Below are positions 50,408 through 57,596 of a stretch of DNA of 64,000 nt, piece by piece. This DNA is from a bacterium. GTDB lineage: Bacteria > Pseudomonadota > Alphaproteobacteria > Acetobacterales > Acetobacteraceae. The position numbers and the translations under genes were made by a program. Every line of letters begins with the position of its first letter. Position 1 is the first letter of the stretch. Below the pieces are notes generated by a model, which had not been told where the DNA came from, searched no databases, and saw nothing but the letters and a program-made list of their open reading frames with translations. The DNA is taken from contig JAMFRO010000008.1 in NCBI GenBank assembly GCA_026224825.1, positions 62,001 to 126,000 on the forward strand. Reading direction: 5' to 3'.

Positions 50408-50655
50408 GGAAGATCCACGCTTAGGATTTCGTGACTGGATACATCGCGCGTGACGATCAGCCAGGCGTGGCAGCCAGCACTATGGTACCAATACTCACGC
50501 CGCGGCCCGCGCGCATTTTCACGCATATACACGTAATCCGTCCATTCCTCGGTGGGCGCGGCACCGCCATCCTTCGGCCGTGCCGCGCTCGCATCCTGCG
50601 TGTATAAAAACTCGTCCAGCCCGCGCGGGCCACAATGGGGGCAGGGAATGCGCAT
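50404..50655 (-). CDS. soxD: Heterotetrameric sarcosine oxidase, delta subunit
   Basis: 83 residues. The zinc site is visible: Cys5 and Cys8 in IPCPHCGPRGLDEF, His58 and Cys62 in YHSAGCHAWL. Standard length. It overlaps soxB by 1 bp and soxA by 4 bp, giving the canonical soxB-soxD-soxA-soxG order. Confidence 0.94.
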   Translation of the reverse strand: MRIPCPHCGPRGLDEFLYTQDASAARPKDGGAAPTEEWTDYVYMRENARGPRREYWYHSAGCHAWLIVTRDVSSHEILSVDLP

Positions 50656-51905
50656 CAGTGCAGATTCGGCTGTGCGCCGGCTCCCTTTTCATCGATAAGC
50701 CTGCCCTCGGCAAAACGGTCGAGCCTATACGCGGCGGCCACCGCATGCGGTTCCTCGCGCGCGATGAGATGGGCAAAACAGAAGCCGGAAGCAGGCGTCG
50801 CCTTGAATCCGCCATAACACCAGCCACCATTGAAAAACAAATTGCCTACAGGCGTTTTGTCGATGATCGGCGAGCCATCCATCGTCATATCCATAATCCC
50901 GCCCCAGCTACGCAACAGCCGCGCCCGGCCGAGCATCGGCATCAGCGCAATGCCGCCCTCACACACATCCTCCACCGTCGGCAGATTGCCGCGTGCGGCG
51001 TAGGAATTATAGCCGTCGATATCGCCGCCAAACACCAAACCGCCTTTATCCGACTGCGAAATATAAAAATGCCCGGCGCCGAAGGTGATCACGTTATCAA
51101 TAAGAGGCTTGAGCCCCTCGGTCACGAAGGCCTGCAAAGCATGGCTCTCAATCGGCAGCCGCAACCCCGCCATGGCACCCACCAGCGAGGACGCCCCGGC
51201 AACGGCAATCCCGACTTTCCCCACCGTAATCGCGCCGCGCGTCGTCTGCACGCCTTTCACCGCCCCGTTCTCGATATCGATTCCGGTGACTTCGCAATTC
51301 TCGATGATGTCCACACCAAGCTTGTCGGCGGCGCGGGCATAGCCCCAGGCCACGGCATCATGCCGCGCGGTACCAGCGCGGCGCTGCACCAGCGCACCAT
51401 GGATGGGAAAGCGCGCATTCTCGTAATCGAGATACGGGATCTCGCGCCGTAACCGCGCGCTGTCCAAAAGCTCAGCATCCACCCCGTGCAGCAGCATCGC
51501 ATTGCCACGCCGCGCGTATGAATCACGCTGCGCGTCATTATGGTAAATGTTGAAAATGCCGCGCTGGCTCACCATCGCATTGTAATTAATGTCCTGCTCC
51601 AACCCCTCCCACAGCTTCATGGAAAGCTCATAGAACGGGATATTGCCCGGCAGGCCGTAATTGGAGCGGATGATGGTGGTGTTGCGGCCAATGCTGCCAT
51701 TCCCCAGCCAGCCTTTCTCCAGTACCGCGATGCGCCCCACATTATGGTGCCGCGCCAGGTAATAAGCCGTCGCCAGCCCGCCGCCGCCGCCGCCAATGAT
51801 CACCACATCATAATGCGGCGCCGGCTCAGCCTTGCGCCAGGCCGGGGTCCAGCCCGTATGGCCACGCAAAGCCTGCGTAATCACGGAAAAAGCTGAGTAG
51901 CGCAT
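50655..51905 (-). CDS. soxB: Heterotetrameric sarcosine oxidase, beta subunit
   Basis: 416-residue DAO-family flavoprotein that holds the oxidising FAD and the covalent FMN. Rossmann motif VVIIGGGGGGLATAYYLARHH, ATG-like loop GRNTTIIRSNYG, and C-terminal GGWCYGGFKATPASGFCFAHL. Start at ATG 51905 (MRYSAFSVITQALRGHTGW), the typical family N-terminus; the open frame extends 42 bp further. First gene of soxBDAG-purU. Confidence 0.95.
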   Translation of the reverse strand: MRYSAFSVITQALRGHTGWTPAWRKAEPAPHYDVVIIGGGGGGLATAYYLARHHNVGRIAVLEKGWLGNGSIGRNTTIIRSNYGLPGNIPFYELSMKLWEGLEQDINYNAMVSQRGIFNIYHNDAQRDSYARRGNAMLLHGVDAELLDSARLRREIPYLDYENARFPIHGALVQRRAGTARHDAVAWGYARAADKLGVDIIENCEVTGIDIENGAVKGVQTTRGAITVGKVGIAVAGASSLVGAMAGLRLPIESHALQAFVTEGLKPLIDNVITFGAGHFYISQSDKGGLVFGGDIDGYNSYAARGNLPTVEDVCEGGIALMPMLGRARLLRSWGGIMDMTMDGSPIIDKTPVGNLFFNGGWCYGGFKATPASGFCFAHLIAREEPHAVAAAYRLDRFAEGRLIDEKGAGAQPNLH

Positions 51906-51969
51906 CGGGGCAAAAAGTTCCTGTGAGTTATGGAGAGTGATGCACAAGAATTTTTCTCATGTCAAACCC

Positions 51970-52824
51970 TTATAGTTCCAAAATCCCCGGCTCATATGCC
52001 AGCACCGCCGCCGGCTCGTGGCTCACATAGCCGCGCGGGGCGGAAACCACGTGAATCCCCTCCAGCACGCTGTCATGCTTATGGTGGGTATGGCCGTGGA
52101 TCCAGACATCCGGCGGCGACACCGCAAACGCCGGCAGCAGATGAGAAGCATAGGATGGGCCAATGCGCCCATTGCGGCGGCCCAGCACGTCCTCATGCGG
52201 GGCGTGGTGGGTCACCACGATGATTTTCGCATCCGGCTCCTCCAACCGCAGCCGGGCCACATTGGCGCGCAGCCAGATGCGCGAGCGCTCATGCCGCGCC
52301 AGCGCATTCTCGGGGCGGAAAAACGACGTCACACGCCGGATGGCACGGTAGTCGTTCATATGCCTCGCTGCAAATTCCATAGCCTCTTCCTGGTCGCCAT
52401 GCAGGCGGAAATCCGTCCACATGGTGCAGCCGAGCACATGGGTGCGCTGACCGTTCAGCGTAAAGGAGGCGATGTCGTTATCGAGAAACGTCACGCGCTC
52501 ATTCTCATCGGAGGCGTTGCGCAGAGCCGGCTCCAGCAGGTCTATATGCTGATGGTAATACTCATGGTTGCCGGCGACATACACCACCGGTGCTGCAAAA
52601 TACGCAGCCATTTGCTCGGCATAAACAAAACCGCGCAAGCCGGTATGGATGTCGCCGGCCAGCACCACCAGGTCGATATTTTCGATGCCCATGAGCAGGG
52701 GCCCGCGTAAGGGGTGTTTGCGCACATCGCGGTGGCGGCGCAGAAAATCCTGCCAGCCGGGGATGGAGAGGCGCCAGCGCTCCATCTCCAGATGGAGGTC
52801 GCTCATGTAGAGAATACGCGTCAT
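51970..52824 (-). CDS. Metallophosphoesterase (calcineurin-like)
   Basis: 284 residues with the full metal-binding set: MSDLHLE, LAGDIHTG, VAGNHEYYH, VVTHHAPH and IHGHTHH. Substrate unknown; such enzymes hydrolyse phosphate mono- or diesters. I start at ATG 52824, which overlaps the stop of the kinase gene by 4 bp (ATGA). It could serve as a functional phosphatase in a unit whose PP2C domain appears dead, but this is inference. Confidence 0.9.
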   Translation of the reverse strand: MTRILYMSDLHLEMERWRLSIPGWQDFLRRHRDVRKHPLRGPLLMGIENIDLVVLAGDIHTGLRGFVYAEQMAAYFAAPVVYVAGNHEYYHQHIDLLEPALRNASDENERVTFLDNDIASFTLNGQRTHVLGCTMWTDFRLHGDQEEAMEFAARHMNDYRAIRRVTSFFRPENALARHERSRIWLRANVARLRLEEPDAKIIVVTHHAPHEDVLGRRNGRIGPSYASHLLPAFAVSPPDVWIHGHTHHKHDSVLEGIHVVSAPRGYVSHEPAAVLAYEPGILEL

Positions 52825-54533
52825 TTGCGCAGTTTTATGGCCAGAGCGGCACTGGTGAAAGCGAGGATCAGCGTGGCCGTCTGCCATAGGCGCAGTTTGG
52901 TGAAAAACGGCGGGCGCGAGGGCAACGGCTGCTGATGGCCTTCCGCCAGCCCGGCCTGCAAAGCGCGGGCGAAGGCTCCGGCATCGGCAAAGCGTTCCTC
53001 CGGCTTGGCCGCCAGCGCGCTCTCAAACACTTCGCCCAGCCAGCGTGGTAAATCCGGCCGCATCTTGGCCAAAGGCAGTTTCTCATTCTGGCCGAAGGGG
53101 AACGGCCCGCCGGAAAACATGCGGTATAGGGTCACGCCCAGCGCATAAACCTCAGTCCGCGCCGAGGCAGGGCTGCCGCGCAGCAGCTCGGGCGCCATAT
53201 AGCGTATGGTGCCGCCGGGCTTAACGGAATCCGCCGCATCGATGCCGGGCAGAAACGCCAGACCGAGATCGAGCAGCCGCAACTCACCGCGCACCTCGGG
53301 CAGCATCACATTATCGGGCTTGATGTCGCGGTGGATGACCTGAATGGCCGCCAGGTCCTGGATCGCCTCGCAGAGTTTCAAGGAAATGCCTACACCTTCC
53401 GGAAGGTTCACATAAGGCGGGCGGTTGAGCCGGGCCTCCAGCGTCTCGCCATGGTATAGCGGCATCACCAGATACAGGCAGGTACGGCGCTCGCGCGGCA
53501 CATCGATATAGCGCACCACGCTGGCGCTGTGCACCGCCGTGCCAATCCAGGCCTCACGCATAAAACCGGCGGTGAAAACCTCATCCTGCAGCATGCTCTT
53601 CAGCGGGATTTTCAGCGCCACCTCGCGCCCGCTGCGCGTATCCACCGCGGCTTTCAGTGTGGTGTAGCGGCCGCGGAACAAGGTCTTACCAATCGCAAAC
53701 TCATCCCACACATCGCCCTGCTTCGGTGGCGAGCGGATCGGCAGATCCGCCAGATGCGCGCTGGCATCGGATTCATCGGCTTGCGGCACGGCATCGACCC
53801 GCAGCGCCATCACGGATTTGCCGGGCCCCGGCAGCATGGCCAGCACCCTTGCGGCCAGCACATCCACCCCCGCATGCGGCATGGCCGCCAGCGGGCTCAG
53901 TGCCGCATACACCAGCTCCGGCAAGCCACCGCCGGCCAGGAGCAGAAATATATCCCCCGCCTCGGCCTCGTCCTCATGAAACGCCAGCGCCAGATCATCC
54001 TCCAGCCCCAGAGCGCGCGAGGGATGCCCGCCCTCCCCCAGCCGCAGATGCGGGCGGATGAGCGGCGTCAGCACGCCCTCGCGCAGGCGGAACAACTGGC
54101 AGGCGCCGATTTGCACAATCGCCACGCGCCGGTGCTGCAGCAGCAGTGCCGAGAGCGACACCGGGGTGGGGTGGCGGGCCAGCACACCCTGCATCTGCCC
54201 GGCCAGCCAGCGGTTGAGCGAGGTGAGGGACACCGCAGCGGCCCGGCGCGGGGACAGCGTGCGTTGAGCGCCGAAATACCCCTCGGCAAAGCTATGCACG
54301 GCGAGCTGCACCGCATCGCGCGCCGCATTTCCCGGCTGCTCGGTGTGGGATTGCGCGATGATGGCGGCCAGACCCCGATCTTTTCCTGAAGAATCCGGTG
54401 CCGCGAAATCCGCGCCATCGTACAGCGCATAAAAGGAGCTGGCGTGTTCCGCGGGCGCCTGCGTGGCAAAGCCCGGGGTGACCACCCAGCCCGCTGGGGC
54501 GGGGTCAGCCACGTCCGCCATCACGCCCGCCAT
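52821..54533 (-). CDS. Membrane Ser/Thr protein kinase fused to a degenerate PP2C-like domain
   Basis: 570 residues from ATG 54533 (ATG 54521 also possible). N-terminal PP2C-like fold (about 15-245) without its metal Asp residues: AQSHTEQ at 60-66, GACQ at 143-146 and LLLAGGGLPE at 197-206 stand where ADGxGG, GDSR and SDG are expected. The kinase domain (about 280-535) is complete: Lys308 in VALKIP, HRDIKPDN at 401-408, DLG at 422-424, APE at 447-449. One C-terminal membrane helix (548-567) tethers it to the membrane. Overlaps the cobalamin adenosyltransferase gene by 29 bp and the metallophosphoesterase gene by 4 bp. Targets unknown. Confidence 0.9.
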   Translation of the reverse strand: MAGVMADVADPAPAGWVVTPGFATQAPAEHASSFYALYDGADFAAPDSSGKDRGLAAIIAQSHTEQPGNAARDAVQLAVHSFAEGYFGAQRTLSPRRAAAVSLTSLNRWLAGQMQGVLARHPTPVSLSALLLQHRRVAIVQIGACQLFRLREGVLTPLIRPHLRLGEGGHPSRALGLEDDLALAFHEDEAEAGDIFLLLAGGGLPELVYAALSPLAAMPHAGVDVLAARVLAMLPGPGKSVMALRVDAVPQADESDASAHLADLPIRSPPKQGDVWDEFAIGKTLFRGRYTTLKAAVDTRSGREVALKIPLKSMLQDEVFTAGFMREAWIGTAVHSASVVRYIDVPRERRTCLYLVMPLYHGETLEARLNRPPYVNLPEGVGISLKLCEAIQDLAAIQVIHRDIKPDNVMLPEVRGELRLLDLGLAFLPGIDAADSVKPGGTIRYMAPELLRGSPASARTEVYALGVTLYRMFSGGPFPFGQNEKLPLAKMRPDLPRWLGEVFESALAAKPEERFADAGAFARALQAGLAEGHQQPLPSRPPFFTKLRLWQTATLILAFTSAALAIKLRK

Positions 54534-55095
54534 CGCGCCCTCCTTGGGGCACCCAGAGCACATCCAGCATGCCCCCGGCATTGGCCATGCGGGCCAGCAC
54601 AAACAGCAGATCCGACAGGCGGTTCAGATACACCAGCACCAGCCGGTTCACGGCCTCATCCGGCAGCTCGGTGAGATGCACCACCGCCCGCTCAGCGCGG
54701 CGCGCCACAGTGCGGGCCAGATGCAGTGCCACCGCCCCCTGCACCCCGGCCGGCAAAATAAAGGAGGTCAACGGCTCCAACTCCGCCGTGGCTTGGTCAA
54801 TCTGCGCCTCCAGCCAGTCGATTTGCGCCTGGGTAATGCGTAAGGCCGGTTGCCCCTCCTCGATCGGCACGCAGAGATCGGCTCCCAGATCGAACAGATC
54901 GTTCTGGATACGCGCCAGCGCCTCATCCTCCGGCCCGGCGCTGTACAGCCTGGCCATGCCGATGGTGGCATTGGCCTCATCCACCTCACCAAGTGCCGCG
55001 ATGCGCAGGCTGGATTTGGGCACGCGGGCGCCGTTGCCGAGAGAGGTTTCCCCGTGATCCCCGCCACGCGTATATATTTTATCGAGCTTGACCAT
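54505..55095 (-). CDS. Cob(I)alamin adenosyltransferase, PduO type
   Basis: Makes adenosylcobalamin from cob(I)alamin and ATP. 196 residues with the PduO pattern: KIYTRGGDHGETSLGNGARVPK (ATP loop), LGEVDEANATIG, and RTVARRAERAVVHL with the ATP-binding Arg/Glu helix. It ends in an odd Gly-Arg-Asp repeat (GGRDGGRDGGRG) that overlaps the kinase gene start. I choose ATG 55095 (MVKLDKIYTRGGD). Confidence 0.94.
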   Translation of the reverse strand: MVKLDKIYTRGGDHGETSLGNGARVPKSSLRIAALGEVDEANATIGMARLYSAGPEDEALARIQNDLFDLGADLCVPIEEGQPALRITQAQIDWLEAQIDQATAELEPLTSFILPAGVQGAVALHLARTVARRAERAVVHLTELPDEAVNRLVLVYLNRLSDLLFVLARMANAGGMLDVLWVPQGGRDGGRDGGRG

Positions 55096-55134
55096 GCGCC
55101 AATGCACCACGCGCCGCCGCGCGGTGCAAGCTGA

Positions 55135-55785
55135 TCAGAACGTCCGGTCGGGGAGTTTCTTCAGCCGTGCAAGCAAAGCGCCGCGCGCGGCCTTGGCAGC
55201 CTGCCCCAGTGCCACGAGCTTCCCAACCTGCCCCGGACGGCGCAACACGCAAAGCACTATGGCCGGCAGGTCGAGCGTGCCGCCATCCTTCAGCGCGATG
55301 AGCGCCGCCGGCGGCAGATCAGCATCCGACGGATCGGCAACCGCCCGCAGCGCCGCAAAAGGCACGCCGCGCAACTGGGCGACTCGGGCAACCGCACCGG
55401 ATTCGAGGTCGATGGCATCGGGCTGGCTGCGCTCATAGATCAGCGCCTTGTCATGCGCCGTGGCGGCAATCTTCAACCCGGCATAAATCGGCGCGCCCGT
55501 GGAGCCGCCAAGGAAGGACATCAGCACATAATCCGCCGGGTATACGCGGTTGCCTTCCAGAATGGCCGTGGGCACCACAATGCTGCCCGCCACCAGCCCA
55601 GGCTTGAGCCCGCCGGCCAGGCCAAAACTGATCAGCCCCTGCGCGCCCTCAGCCACCAGCGCCTCAGCCGCCTGCTCGGCGCCATACGGCGTGCCGCCAC
55701 CCACACCCACCATGAACCCGGCGTTGCGCAGCCAGCGCGACTCCGCCTTCAACCCCGTGATAAAGCCTATTTTGGCACGCTCCAT
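55135..55785 (-). CDS. Nucleoside phosphorylase-fold protein, possibly hopanoid-associated (HpnG-like)
   Basis: 216 residues of the purine nucleoside phosphorylase / MTA-SAH nucleosidase superfamily. Landmarks: GFITGLKAESRWLR, LISFGLAGGLKPGLVAGSIV, and the substrate motif AIDLESGAVARVAQLRGVPF. Length and hydrophobic tail fit the HpnG group, which releases adenine from adenosylhopane to ribosylhopane; however, no other hopanoid gene is in the window, so an MTA/SAH nucleosidase role remains possible. It precedes the PduO gene by 39 bp on the same strand. Confidence 0.75.
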   Translation of the reverse strand: MERAKIGFITGLKAESRWLRNAGFMVGVGGGTPYGAEQAAEALVAEGAQGLISFGLAGGLKPGLVAGSIVVPTAILEGNRVYPADYVLMSFLGGSTGAPIYAGLKIAATAHDKALIYERSQPDAIDLESGAVARVAQLRGVPFAALRAVADPSDADLPPAALIALKDGGTLDLPAIVLCVLRRPGQVGKLVALGQAAKAARGALLARLKKLPDRTF

Positions 55786-55873
55786 ACAAAGCGCGTTAGC
55801 AGGTTCTTTTGTGATTCGGAATGATTAACCGCAACCGGTTACATAAAATAACCTTAAGCTGGTTATTAAAACT

Positions 55874-55948
55874 TGGTGAGCCCGGTGGGGGTCGAACCCA
55901 CGGCCGTCCGATTAAAAGTCGGATGCTCTACCACTGAGCTACAGGCTC
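55874..55948 (-). tRNA. tRNA-Lys (anticodon TTT)
   Basis: Read on the minus strand the gene begins GAGCCTGTAGCTCAGTGGTA and ends CGGGCTCACCA with CCA encoded. The acceptor stem GAGCCTG/CGGGCTC has one G-T pair. The anticodon stem TCCGA/TCGGA encloses the loop CTTTTAA, giving anticodon TTT. The T arm is GTGGG-TTCGACC-CCCAC. 75 nt including CCA. Confidence 0.97.
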
Positions 55949-55990
55949 TCACGCGGGCGCAGGTGCCATCTTTAGGATGGTGAAGTCAAG

Positions 55991-56029
55991 GGGGTAAAAG
56001 GCCAGGGCTCTGCCCTGGCCTTTTACCCC
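55991..56029. terminator. GGCCAGGGC-type palindrome at the end of the exported cyclophilin gene
   Basis: Perfect 18-bp stem (55991-56008 with 56012-56029) around a 3-nt loop; core AAAAGGCCAGGGC / GCCCTGGCCTTTT. It starts at the first base of the cyclophilin stop codon (56029-56031). Probable terminator; same core as 8976-9052 and the outer arms of 766-1054. Confidence 0.85.
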
Positions 56030-56568
56030 TAGACGACAACCATCTTAATGATGGAGTCCGGGTTATCCAGATGCCCGGTGGTGGGGTCGCCTTTCTTGAT
56101 TTGCTGCACGGCATCCATGCCGGCCGTCACCTGGCCGACGATGGTGTATTGCCCATCGAGGAATGTGGCGGGCGCAAAGCAGATAAAGAATTGCGAATTG
56201 GCTGAGTTGGGGTCCGAGGTGCGGGCCATGCCCACCGTCCCGGTGAGGAAGCTCGCATTCTGGGAGAATTCGGCCGGCACATTGGGCAGAGGCGAGCCGC
56301 TGGCACCGGTATTGGTCGGATCACCCGTCTGCGCCATGAAGCCGGCGATGACGCGGAAGAACTGGCAGCCGTTATAAAACCCCTGTGCCGTGAGGGTGCG
56401 CAGCCGCTCGGCCGATTGCGGCGCCAGATCCGGGCGGAGCTGGATGGTGACGTCGCCATAGGTGAGCGTCATCTTCAGCGTGTTGGAAACAGTTGTATCA
56501 GCGAGCGCCACGCCGGACACGAAGGGCAGTGCGGCGGTGGTGGTGATTAGGGTGCGGCGGCGGATCAT
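56029..56568 (-). CDS. Peptidyl-prolyl cis-trans isomerase, cyclophilin type, exported
   Basis: 179 residues. N-terminus MIRRRTLITTTAALPFVSGVA is a signal peptide with an Arg-rich, Tat-like start. The cyclophilin domain carries the active-site segments FYNGCQFFRVIAGFMAQTGD (Arg, Phe, Gln), SANSQFFICFAPATFLDGQYT and VGQVTAGMD. Likely a periplasmic folding catalyst. It follows a cytoplasmic paralogue by 27 bp; the two are closely similar over the whole domain. Confidence 0.93.
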   Translation of the reverse strand: MIRRRTLITTTAALPFVSGVALADTTVSNTLKMTLTYGDVTIQLRPDLAPQSAERLRTLTAQGFYNGCQFFRVIAGFMAQTGDPTNTGASGSPLPNVPAEFSQNASFLTGTVGMARTSDPNSANSQFFICFAPATFLDGQYTIVGQVTAGMDAVQQIKKGDPTTGHLDNPDSIIKMVVV

Positions 56569-56595
56569 GCTTCACCTTTTCAGTTTTTTGTTATT

Positions 56596-57084
56596 TTAGG
56601 CAACGACAAGTTTAATGATGGCATCCGGATCCTGCACCGAGCCACTGGAGCCGGCCCCTTTCTTGATCTGCTGCACGGCATCAATACCCGCGGTCACCTG
56701 GCCGACGATGGTGTACTGACCATCCAGCCATGCACAGGGCGCAAAACAGATAAAGAATTGCGAGTTGGCGGAATCGGGGTCCTGGGTGCGGGCCATGCCG
56801 AGCGTGCCGGTGAGGAAGCTCGCATCCTTGCTGAATTCAGCCGGCAGGTTGGGCAGGGACGAGCCGCCGGTGCCGGTGTCGCCGGGGTCACCGGTCTGCG
56901 CCATGAAATCGGCGATGACGCGGAAGAATTTACGGCCGTCGTAGAACCCCTCGGCGGCCAGCGTGCGCAGGCGCTCGGCGGCGAGTGGTGCCAGATCCGG
57001 GCGCAGTTGGATCGTGACTTCGCCGTATTTCAGCGTCAGTTTCAGCGTGTTGGAAACTTGTGTATCGGTCTGTGTTTCGCTCAT
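56596..57084 (-). CDS. Peptidyl-prolyl cis-trans isomerase, cyclophilin type, cytoplasmic
   Basis: 162 residues without signal peptide (MSETQTDTQVSNTLKLTLKYG). Active-site segments are FYDGRKFFRVIADFMAQTGD, SANSQFFICFAPCAWLDGQYT and VGQVTAGID. It catalyses proline isomerisation in the cytoplasm. It lies 8 bp after coaD, in the gyrA-coaD-cyclophilin series common in Alphaproteobacteria, and precedes its exported paralogue. Confidence 0.94.
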   Translation of the reverse strand: MSETQTDTQVSNTLKLTLKYGEVTIQLRPDLAPLAAERLRTLAAEGFYDGRKFFRVIADFMAQTGDPGDTGTGGSSLPNLPAEFSKDASFLTGTLGMARTQDPDSANSQFFICFAPCAWLDGQYTIVGQVTAGIDAVQQIKKGAGSSGSVQDPDAIIKLVVA

Positions 57085-57092
57085 GGCGTGAT

Positions 57093-57596
57093 CTACCTTT
57101 TTTGCAATTTTGCCACTGTGGTTTCGGCCGTCAGTTTCGGCACGAAGCTGGTAATGTCGCCACCGAAAGCGGCGATGTCCTTCACGAAGCGTGAGGAGAT
57201 GAACTGGTGGTGTTCACTGGCCATCAGGAACACGGTTTCGATGGTCGGATCGAGCCGGTAATTCATGCCCGTCATCTGGCATTCATAGTCGAAATCGGAG
57301 ACCGCGCGCAGGCCCCGGATGATCATTTTAGCGCCCACCTCGCGCGCGAATTGCGTAAGCAGCGAGGAGAACGGCCGGACCTCGACGGTGATGCCGGACG
57401 CGTCCGCGATGGGGCGGATTTCCGCCTCCACAAGTGCCACGCGCTCTTCCAGCGTAAAGATCGGCCCTTTGCCGGCGTTCAACGCCACACCGATGATCAA
57501 CCGGTCAACCAACCGCGCGGCGCGGGCGATCACATCGATATGCCCATTGGTAATGGGATCGAACGTGCCGGGGTAGAGCGCGACATGATCAGCCAT
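57093..57596 (-). CDS. coaD: Phosphopantetheine adenylyltransferase
   Basis: Fourth step of CoA synthesis: 4'-phosphopantetheine plus ATP to dephospho-CoA. 167 residues with the nucleotidyltransferase motif [21 protein letters not shown] and the C-terminal [15 protein letters not shown] signature. I take ATG 57596 ([14 protein letters not shown]), 8 bp inside the end of gyrA; the longer frame reads through gyrA in another phase. Confidence 0.97.
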   Translation of the reverse strand: MADHVALYPGTFDPITNGHIDVIARAARLVDRLIIGVALNAGKGPIFTLEERVALVEAEIRPIADASGITVEVRPFSSLLTQFAREVGAKMIIRGLRAVSDFDYECQMTGMNYRLDPTIETVFLMASEHHQFISSRFVKDIAAFGGDITSFVPKLTAETTVAKLQKR

